NCBI GenBank assembly: GCA_049293335.1
Contig: JBATSO010000002.1
Location: 1 to 31,584, forward strand
Direction: 5' to 3'
Source of the DNA: JAGXIT01 sp049293335
GTDB taxonomy: Bacteria > Patescibacteriota > Saccharimonadia > Saccharimonadales > UBA4665
DNA: 31,584 nt
Below the pieces are notes generated by a model. It was given only the letters and a program-made list of their open reading frames with translations. It was not told the origin of the DNA and made no database searches. Of this stretch, positions 15,350 through 21,312 are shown in pieces. The position numbers and the translations under genes are program-made. Position 1 is the stretch's first letter. Every line of letters begins with the position of its first letter.

Positions 15350-15901
15350 ATGAACAAAAAACTAGCCGTTGCAGGTATAACCGCTGCAGTCGCAATAACA
15401 ACCCTGACTGGTCTGGGGATAGCAACTGCCGCTACACAAAACACTAGCACAAACAACCGTATGTCTAACCTAGTTGATGCTGTAGCCACAAAGTTCAAAC
15501 TAAATAAAGCCGAGGTACAAGCTGTGTTCGATGCCGAACATACCAAAGCAGAAGCCGAGCACGAAGCCGATGTTAAAACAAAACTTGCCCAACTAGTCAA
15601 AGATGGCAAATTGACGCAGGCTCAAGCCGATGCCATCACCGCCAAGCGGGCGGAGTTGCAAAAAAATCGCGAAACAAACCGTGCAAACATGAGCGCTAAG
15701 ACACATGCCGAACGAAAAACACTGATGGACACAGAGCGCACTGCGCTTAACAAATGGTTTAGCGACAATAACATTTCGACCGACTACCGCTACCTCGTAG
15801 GCGGTGGCCGTGATCACAGAGGGCCAGGTGACCCACGTGACTCACATGACGACACCAACCAACGCGCAACAGACTCAAACTTTAGCTCAAACGCGAACTA
15901 A
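15350..15901 (+). CDS. Secreted helical protein with LTxxQ-like motif
   Basis: 183 residues. Start fixed by AAAGGAGG (15334-15341). Signal peptide 1-28 (basic NKK, hydrophobic core, ATA-AT cleavage region). The mature part is charged and helical: KFKLNKAEVQAVFDAEH (48-64), then a DGKLTQAQADAITAKRAEL block (85-103) with LTQAQ like the LTxxQ motif of Spy/CpxP. A disordered Gly/Asp/His/Asn-rich tail follows from 150. In other bacteria LTxxQ proteins are envelope chaperones or stress-sensor partners. The gene lies just ahead of an OmpR-type two-component system but is cut off from it by a terminator. Role as a sensor partner is inferred. Confidence 0.85.
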   Translation: MNKKLAVAGITAAVAITTLTGLGIATAATQNTSTNNRMSNLVDAVATKFKLNKAEVQAVFDAEHTKAEAEHEADVKTKLAQLVKDGKLTQAQADAITAKRAELQKNRETNRANMSAKTHAERKTLMDTERTALNKWFSDNNISTDYRYLVGGGRDHRGPGDPRDSHDDTNQRATDSNFSSNAN

Positions 15902-15913
15902 CAGTTCTCACCT

Positions 15914-15943
15914 CATCTACCCCGTGCAATCGCGGGGTAGATG
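15914..15943 (+). terminator. Hairpin terminator, 11-bp perfect stem
   Basis: CATCTACCCCG (15914-15924) pairs with CGGGGTAGATG (15933-15943), loop TGCAATCG. An AT-rich tail rather than a pure T run follows. It ends the secreted-protein transcript. Confidence 0.75.
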
Positions 15944-15967
15944 ATAATTAATTCATTCTTTCTCAGG

Positions 15968-15973
15968 TATAAT
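15968..15973 (+). promoter_or_regulatory. -10 TATAAT of the two-component operon
   Basis: Consensus TATAAT; start near 15980 and a leader of about 20 nt without Shine-Dalgarno before the ATG at 16001. No good -35, so it may need an activator. Confidence 0.55.
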
Positions 15974-16000
15974 TCAGTCGGTAAGACTACACTCACGCTC

Positions 16001-16681
16001 ATGAAAATACTCCTCGTTGAAGACGAACCAAAAATTGCCCGCGCCATTAAAATGGGCCTTGAGCAGGAGCGTTCAATTGTTGAGATATGCCATGAAGGTC
16101 CGAGTGGTCTCTCGGCCGCGCTCGGTGATAGTTATGACGCCATTATTTTAGACCGAATGTTACCTGGTGGAATGGACGGGTTAGAAATTTGTAAAAAAAT
16201 CCGAGACAGTGGCGTGAAAACTCCCATTTTAATGCTGACCGCCAAAGGCGAGGTTCGCGACCGTGTTAACGGTTTAAACGCTGGCGCAGATGATTATTTA
16301 GTAAAGCCGTTTTCGTTCGAGGAGCTACTAGCGCGACTTAGGGCACTCACCCGTCGCCCTCAGCAAACGAACAACTCTACCCTGAGCGTTGCCGACCTAA
16401 GTCTCGACACCCTCAGCTACAACGTGCAACGCAGCCAAAAACCTATCCAGCTTTCGCAAACAGAATACGCTCTGCTCGAATACCTCATGCGTAATCACAA
16501 CCGCGTGCTTAGCAAAGAAAACATTATTAACCACGTATGGGATTTCGACGCCGATATTTTACCCAACACAGTCGAGGCTTACATAGGCTACCTACGTACC
16601 AAAATCGATACACCATTTCCCAAAAACCCCCTTATTCACACGGTAAGAGGGTTTGGCTACCGACTCGGAGAAGCCACTTAA
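16001..16681 (+). CDS. OmpR/PhoB-family response regulator
   Basis: 226 residues. Receiver domain with E7/D8, phospho-acceptor Asp51 (IILDRMLPG), switch Thr in MLTAKG and Lys in YLVKPFSFEEL. Winged-helix output domain from about 130: LSQTEYALLEYLMRNHNRVLSKENIINHVWDF and a C-terminal VRGFGYRLG. It binds DNA when phosphorylated. The ATG at 16001 gives the standard MKILLVEDE start; a 20-residue upstream extension is not family-like. The kinase gene starts directly after its TAA, so the two form an operon. Confidence 0.95.
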   Translation: MKILLVEDEPKIARAIKMGLEQERSIVEICHEGPSGLSAALGDSYDAIILDRMLPGGMDGLEICKKIRDSGVKTPILMLTAKGEVRDRVNGLNAGADDYLVKPFSFEELLARLRALTRRPQQTNNSTLSVADLSLDTLSYNVQRSQKPIQLSQTEYALLEYLMRNHNRVLSKENIINHVWDFDADILPNTVEAYIGYLRTKIDTPFPKNPLIHTVRGFGYRLGEAT

Positions 16682-17674
16682 ATGAAGCTTAGTTTTCATT
16701 CGGCCACGCTACGTCTTAGTGCTTGGTACACGCTCATCTTGTTAGTGGTAAGCCTGCTGTTTAGCACGATTGTTTTCGAGGTTTCCTCCCATGAACTCCG
16801 CCGCGGCTTTGGCCCTAACCATCCCGTAGAAACACCGCTTTTTATCGACTCGCCCATGGCCGATGATTGGCGTGAGGCCCGTATTAACCAAGGTCGAGCA
16901 CGTTTGCTGGCGCAACTAGCCTTATTCAATACGGCCGTACTGCTACTAGGCGCGGGCGGAAGCTATTTGTTGGCCAAACGAACTTTGCAGCCAATCGAAC
17001 AAGCCATGGAATCGCAAGCTCGTTTTAGTAGCGATGCCGCGCACGAACTTCGCACCCCGCTTACTATTATGCAATCCGAACTAGAGGTTGGCCTGCGCGA
17101 TAAAAAAGCAACCTTGCAGTCAAAGAACGCCCTGCTAAAAAGCACGCTCGATGAAGTCCACCACATGCGCACCCTCACCGATCGCCTATTAGCCCTTGCC
17201 AGTAGTAAGCACCTTGCGTTAGCCCCCTGCCAACTTGAAGAAGTCGCTATCGACGCGGTCAATCGGTGCATACCGCTCGCCCAGAGCAAAAAAATCGCTA
17301 TACACAACACCATCGCACCGCACATAGTAACGGCCGACAAAGAAAGCTTAACGGACGCGCTGGTTATTTTGCTTGAAAATGCAGTTAAATATAGCCCTCC
17401 AAAGTCGACTGTTACCCTGCACGCTGTGGCCAAAAATAAAACCATTGAGATACAAGTTATCGATGAAGGGCCCGGCGTTCACCCGCAAGATTTGCCACAT
17501 ATATTCGACCGATTTTACCGTGCAGACACCTCCCGTAGCAGCCAAAACGTTGCTGGGCACGGTCTTGGGCTTTCGATTGCTGAGCGGATTAGCCAGGCGC
17601 ACCATGGTGAACTGACAGCCAAAAACAACCCAACCAAGGGCGCAACGTTTACGCTAGCTCTGCCACTAGCATGA
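16682..17674 (+). CDS. Sensor histidine kinase, two TM segments
   Basis: 330 residues. TM1 14-33, a small extracytoplasmic loop 34-77, TM2 78-98. It goes almost directly into HisKA: FSSDAAHELRTPLT (His121), then HATPase_c with LENAVKYSPPKS (N box), DEGPGV (G1) and GHGLGLSIAERI (G2). No HAMP or PAS of normal size, so this is a compact kinase. The short sensor loop could read envelope state or the adjacent secreted LTxxQ-like protein. It phosphorylates the OmpR-type regulator encoded immediately upstream. Its TGA stop provides the TG of the next gene's extended -10. Confidence 0.95.
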   Translation: MKLSFHSATLRLSAWYTLILLVVSLLFSTIVFEVSSHELRRGFGPNHPVETPLFIDSPMADDWREARINQGRARLLAQLALFNTAVLLLGAGGSYLLAKRTLQPIEQAMESQARFSSDAAHELRTPLTIMQSELEVGLRDKKATLQSKNALLKSTLDEVHHMRTLTDRLLALASSKHLALAPCQLEEVAIDAVNRCIPLAQSKKIAIHNTIAPHIVTADKESLTDALVILLENAVKYSPPKSTVTLHAVAKNKTIEIQVIDEGPGVHPQDLPHIFDRFYRADTSRSSQNVAGHGLGLSIAERISQAHHGELTAKNNPTKGATFTLALPLA

Positions 17675-17680
17675 TATAAT
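17672..17680 (+). promoter_or_regulatory. Perfect extended -10 TGA-TATAAT overlapping the kinase stop
   Basis: The kinase stop TGA (17672-17674) is the TGn of TGnTATAAT (17672-17680), 8 nt before the transporter ATG at 17689. The transporter thus has its own predicted leaderless start. Confidence 0.7.
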
Positions 17681-17688
17681 TCGAGCAA

Positions 17689-18549
17689 ATGAACCTCTAT
17701 TCCTGGCAGTCGTATGTTGCCTTTGCCGTACTGTCACTTTCGGTGGCAATTTTGCTGCAAAGAATTATTCTTCATAAACACAAAGCCGACCCTGTCGCTT
17801 TCGCTACTGTTTTTCAACTAAGCGTTGCTTTTGTAATGCTTCCGATATTTTTTGTTCACCCCATTTCTTTTGCAGGATTTTCAAAAGTATGGCTGGCGAT
17901 TTTGCTTGCAACGGTCGCGTTTGGTGGCGGCTCTGTTGTATATGGACGTGCCCTAGCCCGTTTAAATGCCGCTGTTTTTTCGGTGCTTTTTGCAACTCAA
18001 GCAATTTGGATAATGCTAACAGGAATTATTGTGTTTCATGAAAAACTTCACCCCTTGCAGCTTCTTGGCACTGCTGTAATTTTTGGCAGCATTTTTGTGT
18101 TGGTGAAAAATCCGCGGCAAGTCTGGCGCTCGAAAGGCATTGCGCTTGGGCTTTTAACTGGCGCCATTTTTGGCATGGCAATTGCTTCGGCATCGTACGT
18201 AGCTCGCTACACCGATGCACTCACCTGGGTGTTTGCCTCGTTTATTCTGGGTGGTCTGGCATCACTGCTGGTAAACCCTCATAAAATTAAGCTGTGCCTT
18301 CCCTTGCTGGGCGGTGAAACTCTTCGGCCAATTCTTTGGCTAGCGGTTCTCTATGCCGTAGGGAATTTGGCAATAACCTATGCCTATATAGAAGGCCCTT
18401 TTAGCCTGGTTGGTCCCATACGCCAAACGGGAATAATTGTTACAACGCTCCTGGCCTTTTGGTTTATGAAAGGCGAGCGCACCGACTTTACACGCAAACT
18501 TGTTGCCGCAGGAATTTGCACCGTTGGCGTCGTACTCCTCGTCATTTAA
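17689..18549 (+). CDS. EamA/DMT-family transporter
   Basis: 286 residues with about ten hydrophobic helices in two EamA-like halves. The first half ends with the usual helix GTAVIFGSIFVLVKNP; the second ends with RQTGIIVTTLLAFWFMKGERT and AAGICTVGVVLLVI. Members export or import metabolites such as amino acids or nucleotide sugars; substrate not readable. It follows the kinase by 14 nt yet has a strong extended -10 of its own. No Shine-Dalgarno. Confidence 0.88.
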   Translation: MNLYSWQSYVAFAVLSLSVAILLQRIILHKHKADPVAFATVFQLSVAFVMLPIFFVHPISFAGFSKVWLAILLATVAFGGGSVVYGRALARLNAAVFSVLFATQAIWIMLTGIIVFHEKLHPLQLLGTAVIFGSIFVLVKNPRQVWRSKGIALGLLTGAIFGMAIASASYVARYTDALTWVFASFILGGLASLLVNPHKIKLCLPLLGGETLRPILWLAVLYAVGNLAITYAYIEGPFSLVGPIRQTGIIVTTLLAFWFMKGERTDFTRKLVAAGICTVGVVLLVI

Positions 18550-18558
18550 GAACTACCC

Positions 18559-18567
18559 TGTTATACT
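18559..18567 (+). promoter_or_regulatory. Extended -10 TGT-TATACT of tRNA-Arg(TCG)
   Basis: TATACT (18562-18567) with TGT before it, 15 nt upstream of the tRNA. No good -35. Confidence 0.6.
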
Positions 18568-18582
18568 ATGCAGTACATTTAC

Positions 18583-18659
18583 GCGCCCGTAGCTCAGTGG
18601 ATTAGAGTACTTGGCTTCGAACCAAGGGGTCGTAGGTTCAAATCCTGCCGGGCGTACCA
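18583..18659 (+). tRNA. tRNA-Arg (anticodon TCG)
   Basis: Acceptor GCGCCCG/CGGGCGT (first pair G-T), anticodon stem CTTGG/CCAAG with loop CTTCGAA, T arm with GTTCAAATC. Discriminator A and encoded CCA. Two copies of its 23-nt 3' end lie downstream. Confidence 0.96.
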
Positions 18660-18697
18660 AGTAAGATGCTCACCGAAAGGTGGGCGTTTTACTTGGT
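18656..18697 (+). terminator. Terminator 1 of tRNA-Arg(TCG), anchored on ACCA
   Basis: ACCAAGTAA (18656-18664) pairs with TTACTTGGT (18689-18697); inner stem GCTCACC/GGTGGGC with a GAAA loop. The tRNA ACCA end is the base of the stem. Confidence 0.85.
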
Positions 18698-18745
18698 ATA
18701 TCTGTAGTAATTTGAACCTACGAGTCGAGCAGTGCGAGACTAGTC

Positions 18746-18768
18746 TTCAAATCCTGCCGGGCGTACCA
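18746..18768 (+). repeat. tRNA-Arg 3'-end copy 2 (exact, 23 nt)
   Basis: Identical to the last 23 nt of tRNA-Arg(TCG) (18637-18659), ending GGGCGTACCA. No 5' tRNA portion. A 13-nt inverted copy of the T arm (TTTGAACCTACGA, 18711-18723) lies before it. It looks like a displaced attachment-site remnant. Confidence 0.9.
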
Positions 18769-18806
18769 TATAAAGAGTCCATTGTAAGATGGGCTTTTTA
18801 TATGGT
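18765..18806 (+). terminator. Terminator 2, anchored on ACCA of copy 2
   Basis: ACCATATAAA (18765-18774) pairs with TTTATATGGT (18797-18806); inner AGTCCAT/ATGGGCT. Its sequence differs from terminator 1 but it starts at the same point of the tRNA tail. Confidence 0.85.
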
Positions 18807-18826
18807 TTATCGGAAACGATTAAACC

Positions 18827-18859
18827 GAAGACCTGGCTCTGCAAGAGCCAGAAGTCTTC
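18827..18859 (+). repeat. Hairpin preceding tRNA tail copy 3
   Basis: GAAGAC/GTCTTC outer arms and CTGGCTCT/AGAGCCAG inner arms, loop GCA. The right arm runs into tail copy 3. Confidence 0.8.
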
Positions 18860-18879
18860 AAATCCTGCCGAACGTACCA
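18857..18879 (+). repeat. tRNA-Arg 3'-end copy 3 (2 mismatches)
   Basis: Matches the tRNA 3' end at 21 of 23 positions (GG changed to AA in the acceptor part). It shares GTC upstream with copy 2 but not with the true tRNA. Confidence 0.88.
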
Positions 18880-18918
18880 TTAAAAAACAGCACCAACAAA
18901 AGGTGCTGTTTTTTAATG
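18878..18918. terminator. Terminator 3, 17-bp stem, bidirectional
   Basis: CATTAAAAAACAGCACC (18878-18894) pairs perfectly with GGTGCTGTTTTTTAATG (18902-18918). Poly-A on one side and poly-T on the other suit both the tail array and the convergent hsp20 transcript. Confidence 0.9.
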
Positions 18919-18933
18919 CCTTAACGTTAACGC

Positions 18934-19356
18934 TTATTTTTTCTTAATTGCGATTTTCTTTGGTGCTGGTAGCTCTTTAAAGGGCACGACCACCTTTAGT
19001 ACGCCATCTTTCATGTCGCCGTCTATTTTGTCCATGTCGGCAATCTTAGGTAGTTGTATGCGTCGGTAGAAGCTGCTGCTGCTTTCGCGCACCACATATT
19101 TTTTGGCCTTGTCCTTTTCTTGCTCGTGTTTTTCAGCGTGAATCACGAGCGCGCCGTTTTCTACATGGACTTCAACGTCTTTGTCGTCAAAGTTTGGTAG
19201 ATGGGCCTCTACCACAAGCTGCTTATCGTCTTCTGTGTACACATCGGTTGTTGGCATATGCATACGTTTTACAGGAGTCATCCAGTCGTCGCCAAGTAAA
19301 CTCCGCTGCAAAGCCTGAAGCTCCACAAAAGGATCAAATGGTACAAGTTGTGTCAT
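18934..19356 (-). CDS. hsp20: Small heat-shock protein (Hsp20/alpha-crystallin)
   Basis: 140 residues. N-terminal arm with VPFDPFVELQALQRSL, alpha-crystallin domain about 38-128 (PTTDVYTEDDKQLVVEAHLPNF through DGVLKVVVPF), and a Lys-rich C-terminal tail. The last domain strand has the usual GVLKVVVP motif; a canonical IxI tail may be the IAI in KKIAIKKK. It is an ATP-independent holdase in the cytoplasm. A strong AGGAGG (19361-19366) precedes the ATG. Expression is under a CIRCE element overlapping the promoter, and a solo REP-like hairpin occupies the 5' leader. Confidence 0.97.
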   Translation of the reverse strand: MTQLVPFDPFVELQALQRSLLGDDWMTPVKRMHMPTTDVYTEDDKQLVVEAHLPNFDDKDVEVHVENGALVIHAEKHEQEKDKAKKYVVRESSSSFYRRIQLPKIADMDKIDGDMKDGVLKVVVPFKELPAPKKIAIKKK

Positions 19357-19375
19357 ATTTCCTCCTTTACGTTAC

Positions 19376-19398
19376 TGTGCGAGGTCTAACCTCTCACA
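19376..19398. repeat. Solo REP-like unit in the hsp20 5' leader
   Basis: 22 of 23 bases match the unit found in pairs at 4.9-9.0 kb. The single difference (CTTTC to CTCTC) replaces one internal mismatch of the unit hairpin by a G-C pair. The predicted hsp20 transcript starts at its edge (about 19397), so the mRNA would begin with this hairpin. Confidence 0.9.
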
Positions 19399-19403
19399 CT
19401 TTT

Positions 19404-19433
19404 AGTATACAAAAATTGGCACTCTCATGTCAA
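19404..19433 (-). promoter_or_regulatory. hsp20 promoter TTGACA-N18-TATACT
   Basis: -35 TTGACA (19428-19433), 18-bp spacer, -10 TATACT (19404-19409) on the minus strand. The -35 lies inside the CIRCE element. Confidence 0.88.
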
Positions 19434-19442
19434 GAGTGCCAA
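19416..19442. promoter_or_regulatory. CIRCE element (HrcA operator)
   Basis: TTGGCACTC (19416-19424), 9-nt spacer, GAGTGCCAA (19434-19442); the consensus is TTAGCACTC-N9-GAGTGCTAA with compensatory G/C changes in both arms. It covers the -35 and part of the spacer, so HrcA would block RNA polymerase. It ends one base before the stop of the neighbouring gene. Confidence 0.95.
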
Positions 19443-19898
19443 TTAGCTTATTCGTTTTACAAGGGCTGTGTATTCAGCGCGTAAAGATGCACTTTGTTGC
19501 AACACCGATTGCAGGGTTCTAATATCACGGTGAGTAACCATGTCCCATACCACCTTTATGCCAAGTAATGGCAGCGGGGTGCGTGCTACTTCCGCAAGCT
19601 GCACAGTGCGCGCTACAAATGTTCTAACCATTGCTGCTTCTTGGGCCGAAAGTTTGCGCGGCGATATTCTTTGACTTACAAAATGGGCTACCAAAATCGC
19701 ACCAAGCAACGCCGCTAATATTGGCGCCAGCACTACAAGCCCAAGCAGCCACCACCCAGAAAAGTACCACGCCAGCCACACACAAACAGCAACTAAACTT
19801 GTCACCAAAACTAGGGGTATGCCAAGAATTTTCTTAAGATAATCTTTGAAAAAAACGCTTGCAATTGCACGGGGCACAATGGTTTGCTTAGTATTCAT
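19443..19898 (-). CDS. Small membrane protein of unknown function
   Basis: 151 residues, two TM segments (about 27-45 and 50-73) close together, then a cytoplasmic helical C-terminal domain (75-151) with RKLSAQEAAMVRTFVARTVQLAEV. No recognised family. On the same strand as hsp20 and 86 nt upstream of it, but a strong CIRCE promoter lies between. A -10-like TGTACT ends 6 nt before the ATG, without Shine-Dalgarno. Confidence 0.75.
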   Translation of the reverse strand: MNTKQTIVPRAIASVFFKDYLKKILGIPLVLVTSLVAVCVWLAWYFSGWWLLGLVVLAPILAALLGAILVAHFVSQRISPRKLSAQEAAMVRTFVARTVQLAEVARTPLPLLGIKVVWDMVTHRDIRTLQSVLQQSASLRAEYTALVKRIS

Positions 19899-19968
19899 CT
19901 TGTAAGTACACAGTATTTCGGAAAATAAGTATGTGAGCAGTCCAACACTTTATTGTATGCAGAGGGGG

Positions 19969-21237
19969 TTATGAAAGCTGCGAACGAAGCTGCCCTATTA
20001 AATAAAACGAACCCGTTACCAGACCTACATCATCAACGAGTGACAAAAAGCTTTCGTACGCTGCCTTTTGCTCTGGTACGGCCACCGCTTGCACACCGTG
20101 TTTTTTTAGCACTGCCACAATTTCGTTTGGCGCAACCGAAAAAACAGGTACATCTTGCGCTGCCTTAAAAGTTGTGACCACTACGCTAGAAGCTATGTTT
20201 TTTATTAGGGGAGCCAGGTCGGAAATTTCCTTCCCCTGCTTAAGTGCAAGTAGCATCGGGACTTTTCGGCCTGGGTACTGTTCTTGAAAGCTTTCGACCA
20301 AGGCCGTCATTTTTTGGCCATTGTGGGCGCCGTCAAATATAATTTTTTTGCCATCTTCGCTATGTGCTTCCATTCTGGCGGGTACTTGCAGCCGTTGAGT
20401 TTTAGCCAATTTTTTAACGTCAATCATTACATGACTATCGCGGTTACACAAAAATCGATACGTTGCATAGGCAAGAAGCCAGTTTCTTTTTTGAAACTTC
20501 GGCATGTGTAGTGGAAAAACCTCGCCGTATACTTCTTGTAGTTTGGGTTCGGTAAAAGTATAGAGTTCGGCGCCTTCTTGTTGACTGACCCAATAGCGTA
20601 CCACTTGCATTATTTCAGCAGTTTGCTCGTACATGAGCGCGCTATTTCCTTCGTGAATAATACCCGCTTTTTGATGAGCGATTGCACCAAGCCTTTCGCC
20701 CAACACATGCATGTGGTCGAACCCAATGTCTGTTAACACACATAGTTTATCTTGCCGAGCTAAAACATTCGAAGCATCGTGCAAGCCGCCCATGCCCGTT
20801 TCGACTACCACGTAGTCGACTTTTTGCTTAGCAAAAAACCACAAAGCAAAGGCAAGCATACATTCAAACCAACTTGGTGTTTCAGGCGCGTCTTGTATGC
20901 GTTCTAGAAACTCGCTTAGCTCCTCATGCAACATTTTTTTCGGGATAGGCTTGCCGCCCAGTTGAACTCTTTCGTTCAGCTCGACCACATGAGGCGACAC
21001 TGTATGCCCGACTTTTAAGCCCGTTTCTGTCAGAAGCTGAGCAATAAAATACGTTGTTGAGGTTTTGCCGCTAGTGCCTGCAGCATGTATTACCCGCAAG
21101 GAACGCTCGGGGTTACCAAGGTATGCCATAAGCCGTTCCATACGCTGCACGGTAAGCTGTTTGCCTGTAACTTGTGCGGCAACTTCAAGATATGGTCGTA
21201 ATGCCTTGTCGACATCTACCGTAGAACGTAGTTTCAC
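19969..21237 (-). CDS. folC: Folylpolyglutamate / dihydrofolate synthase
   Basis: 422 residues, usual length. ATP loop AAGTSGKTST (52-61), SPHVVELNERVQLGG, ETGMGGLHDASNV, TDIGFDHMHVLG, HQKAGII and the C-terminal FDGAHN motif. It adds glutamate to folates in the cytoplasm and may also make dihydrofolate. The start is GTG; an AAGGT lies 7-8 nt upstream. Together with folD this keeps part of folate one-carbon metabolism; no other folate synthesis genes are in the window, so folate may be taken up and then glutamylated (inference). Confidence 0.94.
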   Translation of the reverse strand: MKLRSTVDVDKALRPYLEVAAQVTGKQLTVQRMERLMAYLGNPERSLRVIHAAGTSGKTSTTYFIAQLLTETGLKVGHTVSPHVVELNERVQLGGKPIPKKMLHEELSEFLERIQDAPETPSWFECMLAFALWFFAKQKVDYVVVETGMGGLHDASNVLARQDKLCVLTDIGFDHMHVLGERLGAIAHQKAGIIHEGNSALMYEQTAEIMQVVRYWVSQQEGAELYTFTEPKLQEVYGEVFPLHMPKFQKRNWLLAYATYRFLCNRDSHVMIDVKKLAKTQRLQVPARMEAHSEDGKKIIFDGAHNGQKMTALVESFQEQYPGRKVPMLLALKQGKEISDLAPLIKNIASSVVVTTFKAAQDVPVFSVAPNEIVAVLKKHGVQAVAVPEQKAAYESFLSLVDDVGLVTGSFYLIGQLRSQLS

Positions 21238-21312
21238 CCCATTACCTTACCATACACTATGCAATTTTTACTGCGATTATGCAGATGCAGATGTGAGGCA
21301 TAAAAACATGCA

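Noticed and set aside
18568..18924. 118-aa reading frame through tRNA-Arg(TCG) and the tail array
   Set aside because: It is built from the tRNA and the repeated tRNA ends.
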